Shown: positions 26,811-39,535, counted from the stretch's first letter. The stretch is DNA of 64,000 bases from Mantis religiosa (GCA_030765055.1 CM060947.1:257273273-257337272), one strand, 5' to 3'. Made by a program: numbers and translations. The notes: generated by a model from the letters alone, not told the origin.

Positions 26811-27041
26811 TCCGCCTCGGTAGCGTGGTGGTAGAGTGTCTGCCTCACGTTCAAGAGGTCCCGAGTTCGAATCTCGGTCAGGGTGAGTTACATGGCTAAT
26901 GTTTCTTCCAGAGTGTTCCCTAATCCTGGTAGACGAATGTCTGGTCACTCTAAGCTCTATGGACCTCAGACTCATTTGAGCACCACATCATCCATTTCAT
27001 TCATAGTCCGATATGACTAAACGTTCGAGGAGGTAAATTAC
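26811..27041 (+). mobile_element. SINE-A, near full-length, inserted in R121
   Basis: Head tccgcctcggtagcgtggtg, B box gagttcgaatctcggtcag, middle ctctaagctctatggacc and tail ending gaggaggtaaattac then an A-rich stretch. R121 resumes at cattt directly after it. Confidence 0.92.
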
Positions 27042-27201
27042 AACCACAAAAAGGAAAACATTTCACTATCACATAAAACCTACTGCACTCCCTTGTAACT
27101 AGAATAAAAATTGATTATCTCTAAGTAACTAGAGCAGTAAGTGTTTTTTACAACAGTAGAGTAAGTCGCGTATAAAATAACATTTATCACCTAAGGTCTA
27201 C

Positions 27202-27420
27202 TTTTTTTTACGTCCTCCAACGTTAAGTCATATCGGACGTTGAATGATGCTCAATGAGTGCTGCCCAAGTGAGTCCGGGATTTATGGAGCTTAGAGTTAA
27301 CCAACATTCTTCTATCAGGATAGGGGAAACCCTTTAAAAAGCTCATCCTAACCAAGATTCGAACTCGTAACCTCCTGAACGTGAGGCAGACACGCTACCA
27401 TCTACACTACCGAGGCGGGC
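27202..27420 (-). mobile_element. SINE-A, near full-length, minus strand, inserted in R121
   Basis: Minus-strand copy with head at 27420 (gcccgcctcggtag) and tail at about 27211 followed by an A-run (T-run on this strand). The target duplication gtctact is seen at 27196-27202 and 27421-27427, interrupting the R121 motif that normally reads agtctactgtattc. Confidence 0.92.
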
Positions 27421-28110
27421 GTCTACTGTATTCTATTGTAACGATAGTAAGATAATCTTTATCTTGAAGTAGAGAGAGGAACAAGTTTTTGTACAAGAGT
27501 AGAGAAAGTCATGTATATAAAACATTTGAATGTCACTTAAGGTCAACTGTATTTCCCTTTAACTACAATAAGATAATGTTTATCTTAAAGTAGATAGATT
27601 TCAGGTGTTTGTACAAGAGTAGATAAAACCATGTTTATAACTCATTGGACTGTCACATAAAGTCTACTGTATTCTCTTGTAACTACAATAAGATAATGTT
27701 TATCTTAAAGTAGATAGATTTCAGGTGTTGTACAAGAGTAGATAAAACCATGTTTATAACTCATTGGACTGTCACATAAAGTCTACTGTATTCTCTTGTA
27801 ACTACAATAAGATAATGTTTATTTTGAAGTAGATAGAGCAATAAGTGTTTGTGCAAGAGTAGAGAAAGTCATGTGTATCAAACATTTGACTATTACTTAA
27901 AGTCTACTGTATTCCCTTGTAACTACAATAAGATAATGTTTATCTTGAAGTAGATAGAGCAATAACTGTTTGTACAAGAGTAGAGAAAGTCATGCATATA
28001 AAACATTTGACTATCACTTAAAGTCTACTGTATTCCCTTGTAACTACAATAAGATAAAGTTTGTCTTGTAGTAGGTAGGGGAGTAAGTGATTTTAAGAAT
28101 ACTTTGTATA

Positions 28111-30302
28111 AATACGATTAGAAAAAGTGATATTACCGAAAAATGGGATTTGTTTTATTTGTCGAAGGGAATGGTAGGTAGGTTATTTTTTTCCATTAAA
28201 GTGAACATGTATAGCTTTGTTAGTTTATTAAAGTATTTTTAGCTCATTTAAGACAGCAAGGAATGGTGCATCATATTCAAAAGTTCGTTCAAGTGAATCG
28301 GAGCGGAGAATGTATTGTTTGTTCATCTGTGCTTATGAGTTTCGTGGGCCTTTCTTGCCGTGTCAAATAATAATTTTGATCTTGCCTTTGAAACCTCTTC
28401 CAGTTTTGTCTGCGAAACGCATTTCACGGGGCAGGAAATGGTAAAGATATTAAATTCAAGATTAAATATTAAATGGAAACGTGGAAGGCGCGTCCGAACT
28501 TTCGAGAGAAATAGATGAATTTTCTCAGACAGCAGAATATATTTCGTTCTTTCTCTCAAGAGGCAGTATACTTCAGTAGCTTTTCTCATAACCTCCGCAA
28601 TGATTAATGAAACGTTGCTGTATCGCGAGTTAAACCCTTTGAAGGGAATGTGTGACGCAGTTTTCTTCTCTATATGAATACGCCACCATGGTTACTGAGT
28701 TTTGAAAAAGCGATCAGATCGCGATGCTGTATTTGTGCTAGGTAAAATGTCATTCTTAATATATGGTGGAATATTTACGGTATTTCTTCGTGCAAGCAGA
28801 TAAAAATTGTTTTGAAAATCTCGTCAATCAGTACTTGCAGATCGGCATTCACTTTTGTAGAGAAATTCTACGGATATATATAAATCCACGTTATTAATTT
28901 CTTAACACCTATTCCATAACTCTAACAGTCCCTGTTTCTTTTTGTCATCAAGATTAAAGGCATACTTTGGACAGAGAGGAGAGAAATGGTGATAATAGTT
29001 TGCGTCCAGATTTTGATTACATAAGAAATATTAAATCTACCTTAAAATGATGACTTTGTGTCCGTAAACTGTATTAAAACGACCTAAAAGAACAAGAAAT
29101 GACTTAAAACTACCTTCATTTGTTGATATTTTACCAGATACTGAATTTCAGTACGTTGCAAACAAAGGAATGTCTATAAAGCTACCTTCATTTATTAACA
29201 TCTCACTATACCGGATCCGTATGGGACGATGTAAACAGAGGCACAAGCACGTGTGCAACATCATTGTAACTCTCTGCGGATGAAAATATAGCTGGCATAT
29301 AATTTTTAAAGACTTTAAGTCTAATAAAAAATACATAAGCAGCTTCACAAGCTTACAAATACAAAAATAAAACAGTAACTAATTTTATTTGGTGTAACTA
29401 AGGGTAGCTTGTATGCTTTAATCAGAAAAACCTTCTCTCAACAGAAATTTGCATTTTGCTCCTAAACGGTACCGCTTAACTAAGAAGTTAAGATAATCAG
29501 AATTGAAGGGCTTGATGAGACCCTTTAAACGAGTATAAGGTTTTTTATGTTATCTCGATTAGTTTAGAAGTTAACATTTTGAAACGCTCCAAGAAAACCG
29601 TCTCTAAACATAAAATTGCATTTTTCTCCTAAACGGTACGTCCTATCGAAAAAGGCCGGCGGTCCTATCAAATTTGCACGAGAAATTCGCATGCTCCATT
29701 GTTCCTGTTTTTAGTCATATTGGGCGAAACAAATGGGCATATGAAGCAACATTAAGTATTCAATTGCTCCTTATGACCTCAGCCCTCTGACTCGGTCTTT
29801 GTAGTTTTGCCGTAGATCCATTGGTTCAGCTGCTACCACCCAAAACAGGTACGTCTTTGTAGGCTTTTTCGACAATTTTGGGTACAGTTCATTTGATAAC
29901 GCATTCAAATTAGTGCCTAGAACAGGTTTGGTTGTTTTCCCATGCTCAGTTTTGCAGTTACAGGCCCTGATTGCTTACGCTCGTGCTGTGCAGGTGAAGG
30001 TTTGGCACGCTCGGCATGTTATAATTCTGGATGAATCATTATCTGCTGAACTATTAGCACAGGAGGGTGGAATCCGGTACAAAACTGTTAGTTTTAAAGT
30101 TCACGACAGTTGTTCTTTGAAATTGTCACCTGCGAGCCGTGGCTTAGGCCCAAGGATAAAAAACAAAACAAGATCAAAATAACCTATTTGTGTGAATTTT
30201 TTTGAAAATTTGACTACGAAGTCTTCGAGAGGATGTACAAAAGGCTACATACCCAGTATTAAAGAAATGGAAGTCAACGAAAGTGAGAGATCAGTGGTAC
30301 CC
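28111..30302. other. No gene recognised; small duplication at 29.4-29.6 kb
   Basis: The largest repeat-poor stretch of the window. A segment around gctcctaaacggtac occurs at about 29459 and again at about 29624 with related flanks, suggesting an old local duplication of about 165 bp. An open frame at 29913-30182 (89 codons, plus) and one at 28323-28589 (minus) are not recognisable. Confidence 0.45.
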
Positions 30303-31150
30303 TAGTTACTCTACCTACTTCAAGATAAACTTTATCTTATTGTAGTTACAAGGGAATACAATAGACTTTAAGTGATAGTCAAATGTTTTAATTAGATCAC
30401 TTTCTCTACTCTTGTACAAACACTAATTCCTCTTTCTACATCAAGATAAACATCATCTTATTGTAGTTATAAGGGAATACAGTAGCCTTTAAGTGGCAGT
30501 CAAATGTTTTATACACATGACTTTCTTTACTCTTGTAGAAACACTTATTGCTCTATCTACTTCAAGATAAATATTATCTTATTGTAGTTACAAGGGAATA
30601 CAGTAGACTTTAACCGATAATAAAATGTTTTAATTACATTACTTTCCCTACTCTTGTACAAGCAGTAACTCCGCTTTCTACTTCAAGATAAACATCTTGT
30701 TGTAGTTACAAAGGAATACAGTAGACTTTAAGTGATAGTCAAATGTTTTATATACATGGCGTTCTCTACTCATGTATGAACACTTATTGCTCTATCTACT
30801 TCAAGATAAGCATTATCTTATTGTAGTTACAAGGGAATACAGTAGACTTTATGTGATAGTCAAATATTTTAATTACATTACTTTCCCTACTCTTGTACAA
30901 ACACTAATTCCTCTTTCTACATCAAGATAAACATTATCTTATTGTAGTTACAAGGAAATACAGTAGGCTTTATGTGAGAGTCAAATGTTTTATATACATG
31001 ATATTTTCTACTCTTGTACGAACACTTATTGCTCTATCTACTTCCAGATAAACATTATCTTATTGTAGTTACAAGGAAATACAGTGGAGTTAAAGTGTTT
31101 GTCAAATGGTTTATACCTTGTTGTCAGGACTTAATAATTACATTTTCTTT
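30303..31150 (-). repeat. R121 array, about 7 units, with diverged left shoulder
   Basis: Minus-strand units. Alternating units share atgttttaattacattactt versus atgttttatatacatgac variants, implying that pairs of units were duplicated together. The shoulder at about 31110 is weak (ccttgttgtcaggacttaat). Confidence 0.92.
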
Positions 31151-31923
31151 GTATGAGCAGGTGAAACAAAATAATATCGAATTACTGTTAGAGTAAGTTA
31201 TTAAGAGCTACAGAAAAGTGATAAAATATTCCACAAAAAGCATTTGGTAACACTGGGGGCACTCTATTTCCTTTCTAAGACCGTAGATATAAAGGGATTT
31301 TCTTGCTTTTGTAATATTGTACATACGGGAGGGGAGTACATGTTCACCATTACATATTTATAATGGAAGTCCTTGGCTAATGTGTTTTGCTTTCGTGCAA
31401 TATCCATTTTTGCATTACGTTCTGTTACGGAAATAATAAAAATATCTTTCATTTGACTTGTGTTTTACATTTTGTGTTCATTTTTTCTGCTAAGATTCTT
31501 TTAAGAGATTGCTGATACAGGGAAATGTTGAACGTTTACACGCTTCGTTCTACGATTAAGAACACGAAATGACAGAGAAGCTATTTGCGTGTTTAATATC
31601 ATACGAGTAGACGATTTCCAACTCAGCAAGATATATTAAATTAAAATTTCAAGCCAATAGTATGTACCTGTGTGATAATACGCAGACCATTTTAAATGAA
31701 GTAAACACAGTGATGTACTTTTCAGATAATAAGATGCAAGCAGTATTGCAGAATGATTTGCTATTAAACATCTTTAACTGTTTCCCCAAAATACCTGCTA
31801 ACTCAACACAGTTGGAAGCTCGAAATAATACCTTGAGCATTTACTCCTTTGGTAGATGAAATTTCACTAAGGTTACCACTCACGTTATTGTTAAACCTGC
31901 CTTTAAAGATCTCGGTGAAGTAC
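31151..31923. other. No gene recognised
   Basis: Short overlapping open frames only (for example 31649-31859 on both strands). None has a domain. Confidence 0.5.
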
Positions 31924-33697
31924 TAGGTGGTCTGATAAAATTCCGACCTGTACATGAAGATGGCAGCACTCGTAAATAAAAGCTAGTGAATTTAGATGTT
32001 CATCAGTTGACATATAATCACCAAGTTTCAGCCATTTTGGCTGCTCATTTGTGTGTAATAGTCGTTTGACTGAATTGATGTGAGTGTTTTTATGAAAATG
32101 GAAAAACTGAAGAATCGAGCTGTCATTAAATATTTGTTTTTGGAACGCAATACGCCTACGCAAATCAAATACGAGTTGGATTCTGTGTATGCGGAATCAG
32201 CACCATCATTTACCACAGTGTAATTGTGGAGAGCTGAATTTAAACGTGGCCGTAAGGGCTTGGGTGACGATCTAGTTTCGGGACGTCCGAAAATGAACTA
32301 CTGACGAAAACATCGCCAAAGTTCCCCAAATGGTGCTAGGCGACCGCAGAATTAAAGTGAGAGAGGTAGCAGAGGCTATGAACATGTGAAAAGAACGTGT
32401 TTTTCACATATACAATCAACATTTAGACATGAGAACGCTGTCCGTGCGTTGGCTGCCGCGTTTGCTCACGTTAGTCCAAAAGCGTAACGCTCTGTTGGCA
32501 CAGTTTAGGCGCAGTAGATCCGAGTTTTGGCGCCGATTAATTACTGCAGATGAAATTTGGATACACCACTATACGCCCTTAACAAAAATACAGTCGAAAT
32601 GCTGGACTGCGAAGGGGAAACCGGCTCCAAAAAGGTAAAAACTGTTTTCATTTCAGCTGGGAAACTAAGGTGACTGTTTTTTTCTTTGTGGGGTCAGTCG
32701 TTGTGTTATTTTAATCGATTATCTTCAAATAGGAAAAATCATTACATAATCATGCTACACATTATTACTTAACAAGCTGAAGGCGGGACTTGCGGAAAAA
32801 TGGGCACATTTGCAGAAAAAGAAAATCCTGTTCCAACAAGACAAAGCACCGTCTCACACCTCAGCGGTTGCAATGGCGAAAATTCACAAATTACGGCTTG
32901 AACTGCTTGATTCACCAGATCTAGTCCCAAGCGACCTATTTTTGTTTCCTAATATTAAAAGTGCGATTGGAGGACAGGGAGTTTCGTCAAATGAAGAGGC
33001 ATTCACCTTCGTGAACAATTATTTTGCAGAGAAAAACGACGGGTACTATTTGGACGTGCTACAGAGATGAGAACATCGCTGGGAGAAGTGTGTACAGTAA
33101 CAAGGAGACTATTTTTTAAAACGCCGAGTACTATTTGGACGGGTTACAGAGATGGGAACATCGCTGCGAGAACTGTGTTGAGTTACAAGGAGACTATGTT
33201 GAAATACGTCGAGTACTATCTGGACGTGTTACAGAGATGGGAACATCGCTGGGAGAAGTGTGTACAGTTACAAGGAGACCATGTTGAAAAACGCCGAGTA
33301 CTATTTGGACGGGTTACAGAGATGAGAACATCGCTGGGAGAAGTGTGTACAGTTACAAGGAGACCATGTTGAAAAACGCCGAGTACTATTTGGACGGGTT
33401 ACAGAGATGGGAGCATCGCTGGGAGAAGTGTGTAGAGTTACAAGGAGACCATGTTGAAAAACGCCGAGTACTATTTGCACGGGTTACAGTGATGGGAGCA
33501 TCGCTGGGAGAAGTGTGTAGAGTTACAAGGAGACTATGCTGAAAACACCGAGTACTATTTGGACGGGTAACAGAGATGGGAGCATCGCTGGGAGAAATGT
33601 GTGCGGTTAGAAGGAAACTATATTGTAAAAGAGAAAAGAAAATTTCTGAATAAATGTTTTTTATATTTATTATGTCGGAAACTTTTTATGCCACCTA
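31924..33697 (+). pseudogene. Mariner element with both ends; transposase broken, 3' end tandemly amplified
   Basis: Terminal repeats pair at taggtggtctgataaaattc (31924) and, inverted, taggtggcataaaaagtttc (ending 33697), with TA at each end. Translation from about 32093 resembles a mariner N-terminus (EKLKNRAVIKYLFLERN, ESAPSFTTV), then a stop and frame changes. The first catalytic region is at about 32545-32580 (TADEIWIHHYTP), the second at about 32838 (QQDKAPSH) and the third at about 32915-32945 (SPDLVPSDLFLFPN). The C-terminus (FTFVNNYFAEKN, YYLDVLQR) then runs into six to seven 85-bp tandem copies of itself. Intact mariners are about 1.3 kb, and the excess length is mainly this array. 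Not functional. Confidence 0.92.
33040..33620 (+). repeat. TR85 array inside the mariner: six to seven units
   Basis: 85-bp units with acgccgagtactatttggac, gttacagagatgggaac, and gctgggagaagtgtgt. Unit one is continuous in frame with the transposase C-terminus, so the array arose by amplification in place. The independent array at 19241-20370 uses the same unit. Confidence 0.94.
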
Positions 33698-34385
33698 TGT
33701 ATTAACGAAAACCCTGGTTACAAAACACTGTGTAAAGTTTATAGAAAGCTTTCTGGTACAGAATAGGAATTCACCCAAGAAAAACTGTTGTGCTTTTCAG
33801 GTGTTCCAGTAACTACTTGTGACGGCCAGAAATACTTTTCACTGTATAACAAATACATCACTGACGAACGCGGGGGCTTTACAGAACAAAATATCAAGAT
33901 AACCTCCCTCGTTTAAGGTGGAATCGCACCCGGGTGTAATCCGGGACAGGAAAGCAAGGTATAACGCTCCAACGCCACTAAGCAGGAGCGACTATCTACC
34001 GTTATGATTTTGTTTGTAAACTGGTTCCGTCATATTTACTGCTGCTCTGGCTGTACACAACATATTTAGGAAAATCCCAGCTTTCCAGTCTAAAGCTAAG
34101 AGGCTTTTCAAACGACAATCTCTTGTGAACAATTGTAACAGTAAAGAAGCGGGGTCAAACGGAGCATTTTAAACTGCGTTACGAAAAATTCATCCCTTTC
34201 ATTCATCTGCTACTATTCTTTGGTTCGTATATGGGCTGCTTTCTATAAATTAACTATAGTAGGTGTTGAAATATACTATAACTTTCCAAATTTTTCGAGC
34301 AGTTGTTGATTACAAAGTAATTTGTCTAGAGGTTTTTATCTTATCTACTATCTCCTACGTAGTAGTAGAATAAGTATGTAATTGC
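33698..34385. other. No gene recognised; possible tRNA-like fragment near 33905-33995
   Basis: The minus strand at 33905-33995 has gggtgcgattccacc, resembling a B box, and gcttagtggcgttggagcg upstream, resembling an A box. Only one copy is present here, so I treat it as a possible old SINE, not a tRNA gene. Confidence 0.35.
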
Positions 34386-34470
34386 ACCCACCTTTAAGAT
34401 GAGGGTAGAGTGTCTGCCCCACGTTCAAGAGCTCCGGGTTTCCCGTCATTCTGAGAAAATGAATGTCAAA
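34386..34470 (+). repeat. SINE-A tRNA-like head leading the second 108-bp array
   Basis: Cacccacctttaagatgagg and gtagagtgtctgccccacgtt followed by caagagctccgggtt match the SINE-A head with a damaged B box. The tail sequence follows immediately in tandem. Confidence 0.75.
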
Positions 34471-35500
34471 AACATCCTATATCAATTAATATTGTACCAA
34501 CTGGAACATCATTTCATTCAACGGCCGATATGATTTAACATTGGAGGTTCTACCTTATGCTGAAACATGAATGTCTAATAAATAAGTTCCATGTATCCTG
34601 TACTCATTTGAACACCATTTCATTTATCGTGCGATAAGACTTAATGTTCGAGGTTTCAACTTATCCTAAAAGATGAATGTCTGGTAGCTCTAAGCTCTAT
34701 GTACCCTGTACTCACATGAATATAATTTCATTCATCGTCCGATATGGCTTAACGCTGGAAGTTTCCTCTTCTCCAAAAAGATGAATGTCTGCAAACACTA
34801 AGCTCTATGTAAACTGTACTCATTTGAATATCATTTCATTCATCGTCGGATATGACTTAACGCTGGAAGTTTCCTCTTCTCCTAAAAGATGAAGGTCTGG
34901 AAACTCTAAGCTCTATGAAATAAATGAAATGTGTAGTGTTTAACGCCCGCTTTTACTACATACGGCACCGCAGGCGGTGACACTGATGATACATGAGATG
35001 AAGATGGAGCATCGGTGGAATGAGATGGCGGGGGAAACCGGAGGTCCCGGAGAAAACCCGCCCCAACGCCGTGTTGTCCACCACAAATCTCACTTTGCGG
35101 TCGCCTGGGATCGAACCCGGGCCGCCTTGGTGAGAGCCAAGCGGTCTAACCACTGAGCCACGGCGTGGCCTTCTAAGCTCTATGTAAACTGTACTCATTT
35201 GAACATCATTTCATTCATCGTCCGATGTGACTTAAGGTAGGATGTTTTCCCTTATCCTGAAAGATGAATGTCTGGTAACTCTAAGCTCTATGTGCTCTGT
35301 ACTCATTTAAACATCATTTCATTCGTCATCTGATTTGTCTTAACATTGGAGGTTTTTTCTTATACTGAAAGATGAATGTCCGGCATTTTTAAGCTCTATG
35401 TACCATGTACTACTTTGAAGATCATTTAATTCCTCATCCGATATCACTTAACTTTGGAGGTTTCCCCTTATCTTGAAAGACGAATGTCTGTTAATATAGT
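34471..35500 (+). repeat. TR108 array: about 7 copies of the SINE-A tail, with a SINE-B inside
   Basis: Tandem 107-109-bp units with aagctctatgtaccctgtac and catttcattcatcgtccgat. The array is interrupted by SINE-B (34918-35171) and ends abruptly at about 35495, where an R121 left shoulder starts. Confidence 0.93.
34918..35171 (-). mobile_element. SINE-B inserted in the SINE-A tail array
   Basis: A complete minus-strand copy with A box tggctcagtgg, B box gggttcgatccc, and tail cacatttcatttattt. It is flanked by a perfect 13-bp duplication, tctaagctctatg, at 34905-34917 and 35172-35184. Confidence 0.96.
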
Positions 35501-36235
35501 TCTAAAGACGTCACCTAGACAACAACTTTTAAAACATTTGACTATCACTTAACTACTATAAGGTAATGTTTATCTTGATGTAGGTAGAGCAATAAGTGTT
35601 GGTACAAGACTAGAGAAAGTCATGTATAAAAACATTTGACTATCACTTAAAGTATACTGTATTCTCTTGTAACTACAATAAGATAAGGTTTATCCTGAAG
35701 TAGATAGAGCAACAAGTTTTTGTACAAGAGTAGAGAAAGTCCCGTATATAAGTCATTTGACTATCACTTAAAGTATTCTGCATTCCCTTGTAAGTACAAT
35801 AAGATAATGTTTATCGTGATGTAGGTAGAGCAATAAGTGTTGGTACAAGACTAGAGAAAGTCATGTATAAAAACATTTGACTATCACTTAAAGTATACTG
35901 TATTCTCTTGTAACTACAATAAGATAAGGTTTATCCTGAAGGAGATAGAGCAATAAGTTTTTGTACAAGAGTAGAGAAAGTCACGTATATAAGTCATTTG
36001 ATTATCACTTAAAGTCTACTGCATTCCCTTGTAAGTACAATAAGATAATGTTTATCGTGAAGTAGATAGAGCAATAAATGTTTACACAAAGGTGGAGAAA
36101 GGCATGTATATAAAACATATGACTGTCACCTAAAGTGTACGGTATTCCCTTGTAACTAAATTAAGCCAATGTGTATCTCGAAGTAGATAGAGTAATAAGT
36201 GTGTGTACAAGAGTAGAGAATGTCTTGTAGTTATG
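35501..36235 (+). repeat. R121 left shoulder plus about 6 units
   Basis: Shoulder gacgtcacctagacaacaac at 35509, then units in which two types alternate (ggtttatcctgaag and tgtttatcgtgatg), so a two-unit block of about 240 bp has been repeated: about 35570-35810 closely matches 35810-36050. Confidence 0.94.
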
Positions 36236-37154
36236 TACTTCTAGCAGAAGTTTTCTCTTAAAATGCTATACGCGAACATTATAGTGCCATGGGGAAGAAT
36301 TAGCTTATATATTTGAGATGAGTATGCGAGTTAACAAGTCAATTTTTCATAAGCTCAGTGCGTAATTTCTGTGAAGAATTTCTGTTATCTGAGGCAGTCA
36401 CATACTTTGGCAGTTTCTACCCTGACGCACAAAATAAATGAATGTTGAAGTTGTCATAGCAACTAATAGCGTAAATTAATTTCCTCCTTGAAGCGTCTGC
36501 GATGTTTTCAACTGGAGCTGCTAATTTTGTGCATTGTTGCGGCACACAAGGAAGGCAGCTCATATCCTCAGCAAGCTAAGTGCTTCTGTAATGTATGTGA
36601 ACAGACAACACGTCACAATGTGGTTACGTGCTCTTTATTTCAAGCGCGCTGCGTACTGTAGCTGTTGTTGCAGACCTTGGGCTGAGCTTGTTTCTGGGCT
36701 CTGTTGTGAGAAGCTCACTGTAAATATATGAGTTACAAAAATATATTAAAAGCGCCTATGGCATTGCAATATATAGATTTAATACAAGAATCTGGAACAG
36801 GATAACGGTCGTGCTCATACGGCTGTGAAGAACTGTGTGGGTGACATTGATATCCTCCCTATGAGGCGTTGTGAGGTACACGGTGCGCTTCACTACTTCG
36901 GTATCGTCTTTTAAGAAACAAAATTATTTTAAAAGTGTTATGACAAGGAATTAACTAATTTTCGAAGTATGGACCGTTAGATTCTATGGTGTGTAGTCAT
37001 CATTCGGCAAGGTTTGTTATCACACGATGGTACCAGTCTCTGGTTTTTGATGCCAAGAACTCGGCGTCACTCACTTGCACTGCTTAAATGTTGTCAAAGT
37101 TTCTTGCACGTAGAAACTGGAATATGTATCGAAAAACATGACAATCTGATAATG
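36236..37154. other. No gene recognised
   Basis: AT-rich. Open frames at 36534-36731 and 37014-37211 are short and unrecognisable. Confidence 0.5.
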
Positions 37155-37255
37155 CGGGATCAGGAAAGTGTGCTGTGTGTGGTAGCAGTTCCGTTCATCC
37201 CAATTCCTTAATTTTTTCCATGGTTGTTCGTACAGTATGGTATGATGCATAAATG
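37155..37255 (-). pseudogene. Short mariner fragment related to the one at 12.8 kb
   Basis: The stretch from gatcaggaaagtgtgctg through tgtggtagcagttccgttc to ttccatggttgttcgtacag aligns by eye with 12825-12900, which encodes the HPAYSPDLAPSD region of a mariner transposase. Too short to say more. Confidence 0.65.
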
Positions 37256-37422
37256 TACATAGTTACATCCGTAGCTTTCTATGAGGGCAACGGGCGCCGA
37301 GGCAAAATACCGCTCAGCCGGATCGCAGGTTTTTGGATCATTCGGTATCTGAAGATTTTAGTTGATGTCCCTGGGTTGAGGGGTTAATAGCACAGAAATT
37401 GCCCAAAATGTAGTAATTCAAA

Positions 37423-38746
37423 TACGTGGCCTGTTCAATAAAGAACGATCACATTTTTTTTTTTTTTTTTGACAAGCTACCTATCCTCGTCCTCATAATT
37501 TTAATGGTCCTTCTCAAAATAGTCTCCCATAATTGCGATGCACTTGTCCCAGCGTGTTTGCCAGTCTGCAAAGACACGCTGGAAAACATTGTTTGCGATA
37601 TCCTTCAAAATCGCCTCCGCAGCCTTCACCACTGCTTCTAATGATGGATAATGCCTATCATGAAGGCGCTTCTTCAAGTTAGGGAATAGAAAAATGTCAC
37701 ATGGGGCTAAATCCTGACTATAGGGAGGGTGAGAGATGCACTTCACGTTCATTTTTGCAAGTTATTCAGCAAAAACATTGGAAATATGCGGCCGCGCATT
37801 ATCGTGGTGTAGCATTCAGCCTGCTTCACGAAATGTAGTCTTTTGCAACTCATATGGACTTGCAATGTTTTCAGGACATCCCTGTAGTATTGTCCAGTTA
37901 CTGATATATGTGCAGGTACAACATGCTAATAAACCATTCCATGAATATCAAAGAATGAGATGACCATAACTTTCCTAGCAGAAGCAACCACTTTTGTTTT
38001 CTGGGGGTTGGTGAGGAAGGAGATTTCCACACTGATGTTTGCTGTTTGCTCTCAGGATCAAAATGATGTAGCCAAGTTTTATCAGCAGTGATTACGTTTG
38101 AAAGAAACTCCGGATTTGCCTCTAACATCAATTTTAACTGCCTGCAGACCTGCATGCGAATGCCCTTTTGTTCGGGAATCAGCAGCCTTGGAACCCATCG
38201 CGCACAAACACGTCTCGTGTGTTATGTTTCTGTCATCAACGTGTGGGTGGCACCCAATGAAATGTTCAGTATTTCAGAAAGTTATCTTAAGGTAATTCGT
38301 CGATCCTCACTCACAATGGCAGCAGCAGTGTTGATGTTTTCTTTCGCAAGAGCAGTAACTGGAGCACCGGTTCCACCTTCCTTTGAAATTGACTGTCTCC
38401 CATCTTTAAACATTTTAAACCACCTTAGATCTGTGCTGTAGGGCAGAACAGACTCTCCATAGGCCTCCTGTAACATTGTATAGGCGTCAAATGAAGATTT
38501 GTTGAGACGAAAGCAGAATTTCGAACTGCATATTGTTCCTCGCGTGTTACCTCATTGCAACGGTAGGCGATACTGAATATGTGTGAAGTTGCCAGGTTCT
38601 CACAGACGGTAACCAGGACTACCAACAGTGAAACAACTACGACCTGTTTGTTTCACATTAAGCTAACAGTATATAATACGATTGAATTTTAGTGTGAAAA
38701 ATTATGATTTAAACGTATGATCTTTCTTTATAGATCAGTCCTCGTA
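37423..38746 (-). pseudogene. Mariner element, nearly full length, with both terminal repeats
   Basis: Ends pair as tacgtggcctgttcaataaa (37423) and, inverted, tacgaggactgatctataaa (38746), sharing the TA target. Length about 1.32 kb is normal for mariner. Minus-strand translation runs from an N-terminal helix-turn-helix (KFCFRLNKSSFDAYTMLQ, AYGESVLPYST) through the first catalytic site (TADKTWLHHFDPESKQ), the second (HHDNARPHISNVFAE), the third (PPYSQDLAPCDIFLFPNLKK) and the C-terminus (DWQTRWDKCIAIMGDYF). D2 and D3 are 34 residues apart, the mariner signature. The usual E after D1 is K. Frame changes and a stop after the second site make it a pseudogene. Same family as 57533-58441. Confidence 0.94.
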
Positions 38747-39055
38747 CTTGTTAGGCATAAGGTGTATGCTCCTACACTTTTTGTGCTGTAATGTTTTGTC
38801 TATCTGATACAGGCCGTTGTAGAGATACAGTGTCTGGTAAAAAGAGCCCCCTACATTATACGCCATTAAGCAGGCAAAGCGCTGCAGTAAATGAATTTGC
38901 GAGGACACAGAGGTATCGATCTCGTCGTGTCAAAGGCCCTGGGCCAATGCCTTAATAAGTGGCGTTCACGACAAAACATGATTACAGAACACCCGGAGGG
39001 TAGTCCTGCACGCACTTGTAAGAATGCGCCGGAATATTGGGTTAACCTCAACATC
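38747..39055. other. No gene recognised
   Basis: About 300 bases without a recognisable feature. Confidence 0.5.
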
Positions 39056-39535
39056 TCCCACTCCTCTATTTATCTCAACATCTCTACCTCTCTGTATCTC
39101 TCCCTCTCCCTCCCTTTTAACGTTTCCTACCCTCCTTCTCAATCCTTTTACTCTTTTACTTTGTACCTCTTCCTCGCGCCGTCATTCATTCTCTCTTACA
39201 CTAAAAACAAATCTCTCTTTGGTATTTTCCTCTGCACCTCACTTCTTCTCTCCTATGGTCTCTAGCCCTCCCCCTCTTACTGTCTCCTGTAATCTCTGTC
39301 CCCTTTGTCCTGTGTAACTCACCTCTCTCTGTAACTTTTCCGCTTTTATTCTTTGTTTTATTCTTTCTCACTATTTCTCACTCACTTTAGCTTCCATTCC
39401 CTTTTTGTATTAATTTCCCAGTGTCTCTCTCAGTCCCCATTCCTCAACCACATTCTGCACTTCAAGATCTCACTATCTACCAGCTTATTTCTCGCCCAAT
39501 CTCTAATTTTCTCTGTCCTCTCTCTATACAAGGTG
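39056..39535 (+). repeat. CT-rich low-complexity stretch
   Basis: Strongly pyrimidine-biased on this strand (many ctctct and tctcc blocks) but without a clean unit. Probably a decayed CT microsatellite. Open frames here are shadows of the composition bias. Confidence 0.75.

Larger units (their letters stand above)
26641..28110 (+). repeat. R121 element: left shoulder, about 8 units, right end, two SINE-A insertions
   Basis: The left shoulder (gacgtcacctcgacaacaag near 26675) precedes units interrupted by SINE-A copies at 26811-27041 and 27202-27420. Two adjacent units around 27560-27790 are near-identical and share the private variant gtagatagatttcaggtgtt. The array ends with the right-end variant (tttaagaatactttgtataa near 28092). 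Confidence 0.93.

Noticed and set aside
26811..26890. Possible tRNA gene
   Set aside because: A and B boxes are present, but the head is one of many dispersed copies with a common SINE tail and I could not fold an acceptor stem that closes it.
33040..33620. Repeated protein domain at the mariner C-terminus
   Set aside because: The 85-bp unit shifts frame at each copy, so a repeated domain cannot be translated.
37423..38746. Functional mariner transposase gene
   Set aside because: Stops and frame changes break the coding sequence and the residue after the first catalytic aspartate is altered.
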